A stretch of 12,905 nucleotides of DNA. It comes from Candidatus Gastranaerophilales bacterium HUM_12 (GTDB taxonomy: Bacteria; Cyanobacteriota; Vampirovibrionia; Gastranaerophilales; Gastranaerophilaceae). The notes below the pieces were generated by a model. That model did no database searches. It was not told the origin of the DNA and saw only the letters and a list, made by a program, of their open reading frames with translations. The stretch lies in assembly GCA_002102825.1 (NCBI GenBank), contig DABJ01000014.1:1-12905 (forward strand), given 5' to 3'. Shown here in pieces: positions 12,870 through 12,905 of this stretch (the first letter of the stretch is position 1; each line of letters opens with the position of its first letter). Made by a program: the position numbers and the translations under genes.

Positions 12870-12905
12870 GCCGATATAGCTCAGATGGTAGAGCAACTGA
12901 TTCGT
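12870..12905 (+). tRNA. tRNA-Thr (anticodon CGU), 5' part, cut by window end
   Basis: The sequence GCCGATA, TA, then GCTC-AGATGGTA-GAGC gives an acceptor 5' strand and a proper D-arm. It is followed by A, the anticodon 5' strand ACTGA, and TTCGT. Bases 34-36 are CGT (12903-12905), giving anticodon CGU, which reads the Thr codon ACG. The start GCCGATATAGCTCAG is typical of bacterial tRNA-Thr. The 3' half lies outside the window. Confidence 0.88.

Noticed and set aside
1..12905. CRISPR array, insertion sequence or prophage remnant
   Set aside because: No regularly spaced repeats, transposase or integrase motifs or phage structural genes were seen. The tRNA at the right edge could be an integration site, but it is cut off.

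Overview
The window is A+T-rich bacterial DNA using the standard code. Most genes have Shine-Dalgarno (SD) sites of the AGGAG type. Secreted proteins with Sec signal peptides and a BamE-like domain suggest a Gram-negative-type envelope. The blade-1 motif of GyrA (QNRATRGKSG in place of the usual QRRGGKG) resembles cyanobacterial GyrA as I remember it. With low G+C, HEAT-repeat proteins and a flagellar-type export operon, this points to the non-photosynthetic cyanobacterial relatives (Melainabacteria/Vampirovibrionia). That placement is an inference at about 50% confidence.

Layout. (1) 20-2572, minus: gyrA, starting at an internal TTG. (2) 2791-3315, minus: a small secreted protein of unknown function. 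(3) 3419-5731, plus: a four-gene operon with a secreted BamE-like glycine-rich protein, two adjacent paralogous exported proteins and a cytosolic HEAT-repeat protein. (4) 5734-7675: alternating strands, with a 59-residue orphan protein (minus), a second HEAT-repeat protein (plus, TTG start) and an internally duplicated HPP-like membrane protein (minus). Gene ends here nearly touch or overlap. (5) 7745-8395, plus: deoC, followed by a strong intrinsic terminator. (6) 8587-12341, plus: a flagellar-type export operon with a fliM-fliN fusion, fliO, fliP, fliQ and fliR. (7) 12403-12846, plus: a zinc-ribbon membrane protein. (8) From 12870: the 5' half of tRNA-Thr(CGU), cut at the anticodon by the window end.

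The most interesting region is the export operon. FliP, FliQ and FliR form the export-gate core, FliO is their assembly factor, and the first gene supplies C-ring (rotor/sorting-platform) material. That gene joins a FliM-like region with one SpoA domain to a FliN-like SpoA domain in a single reading frame, the layout of SctQ/YscQ in injectisomes. At the junction, a near-perfect SD (GGAGGAG, 7-base spacing) precedes an in-frame ATG at 9358. The gene may therefore make both a long FliM-FliN protein and a separate 146-residue FliN. FliQ also has a tail of about 75 residues not expected for its family.

Promoters recognised here mostly look like extended -10 elements (TGnTATAAT) with poor -35 boxes. 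The zinc-ribbon gene has a TTGACA-17-TATCAT promoter of its own.
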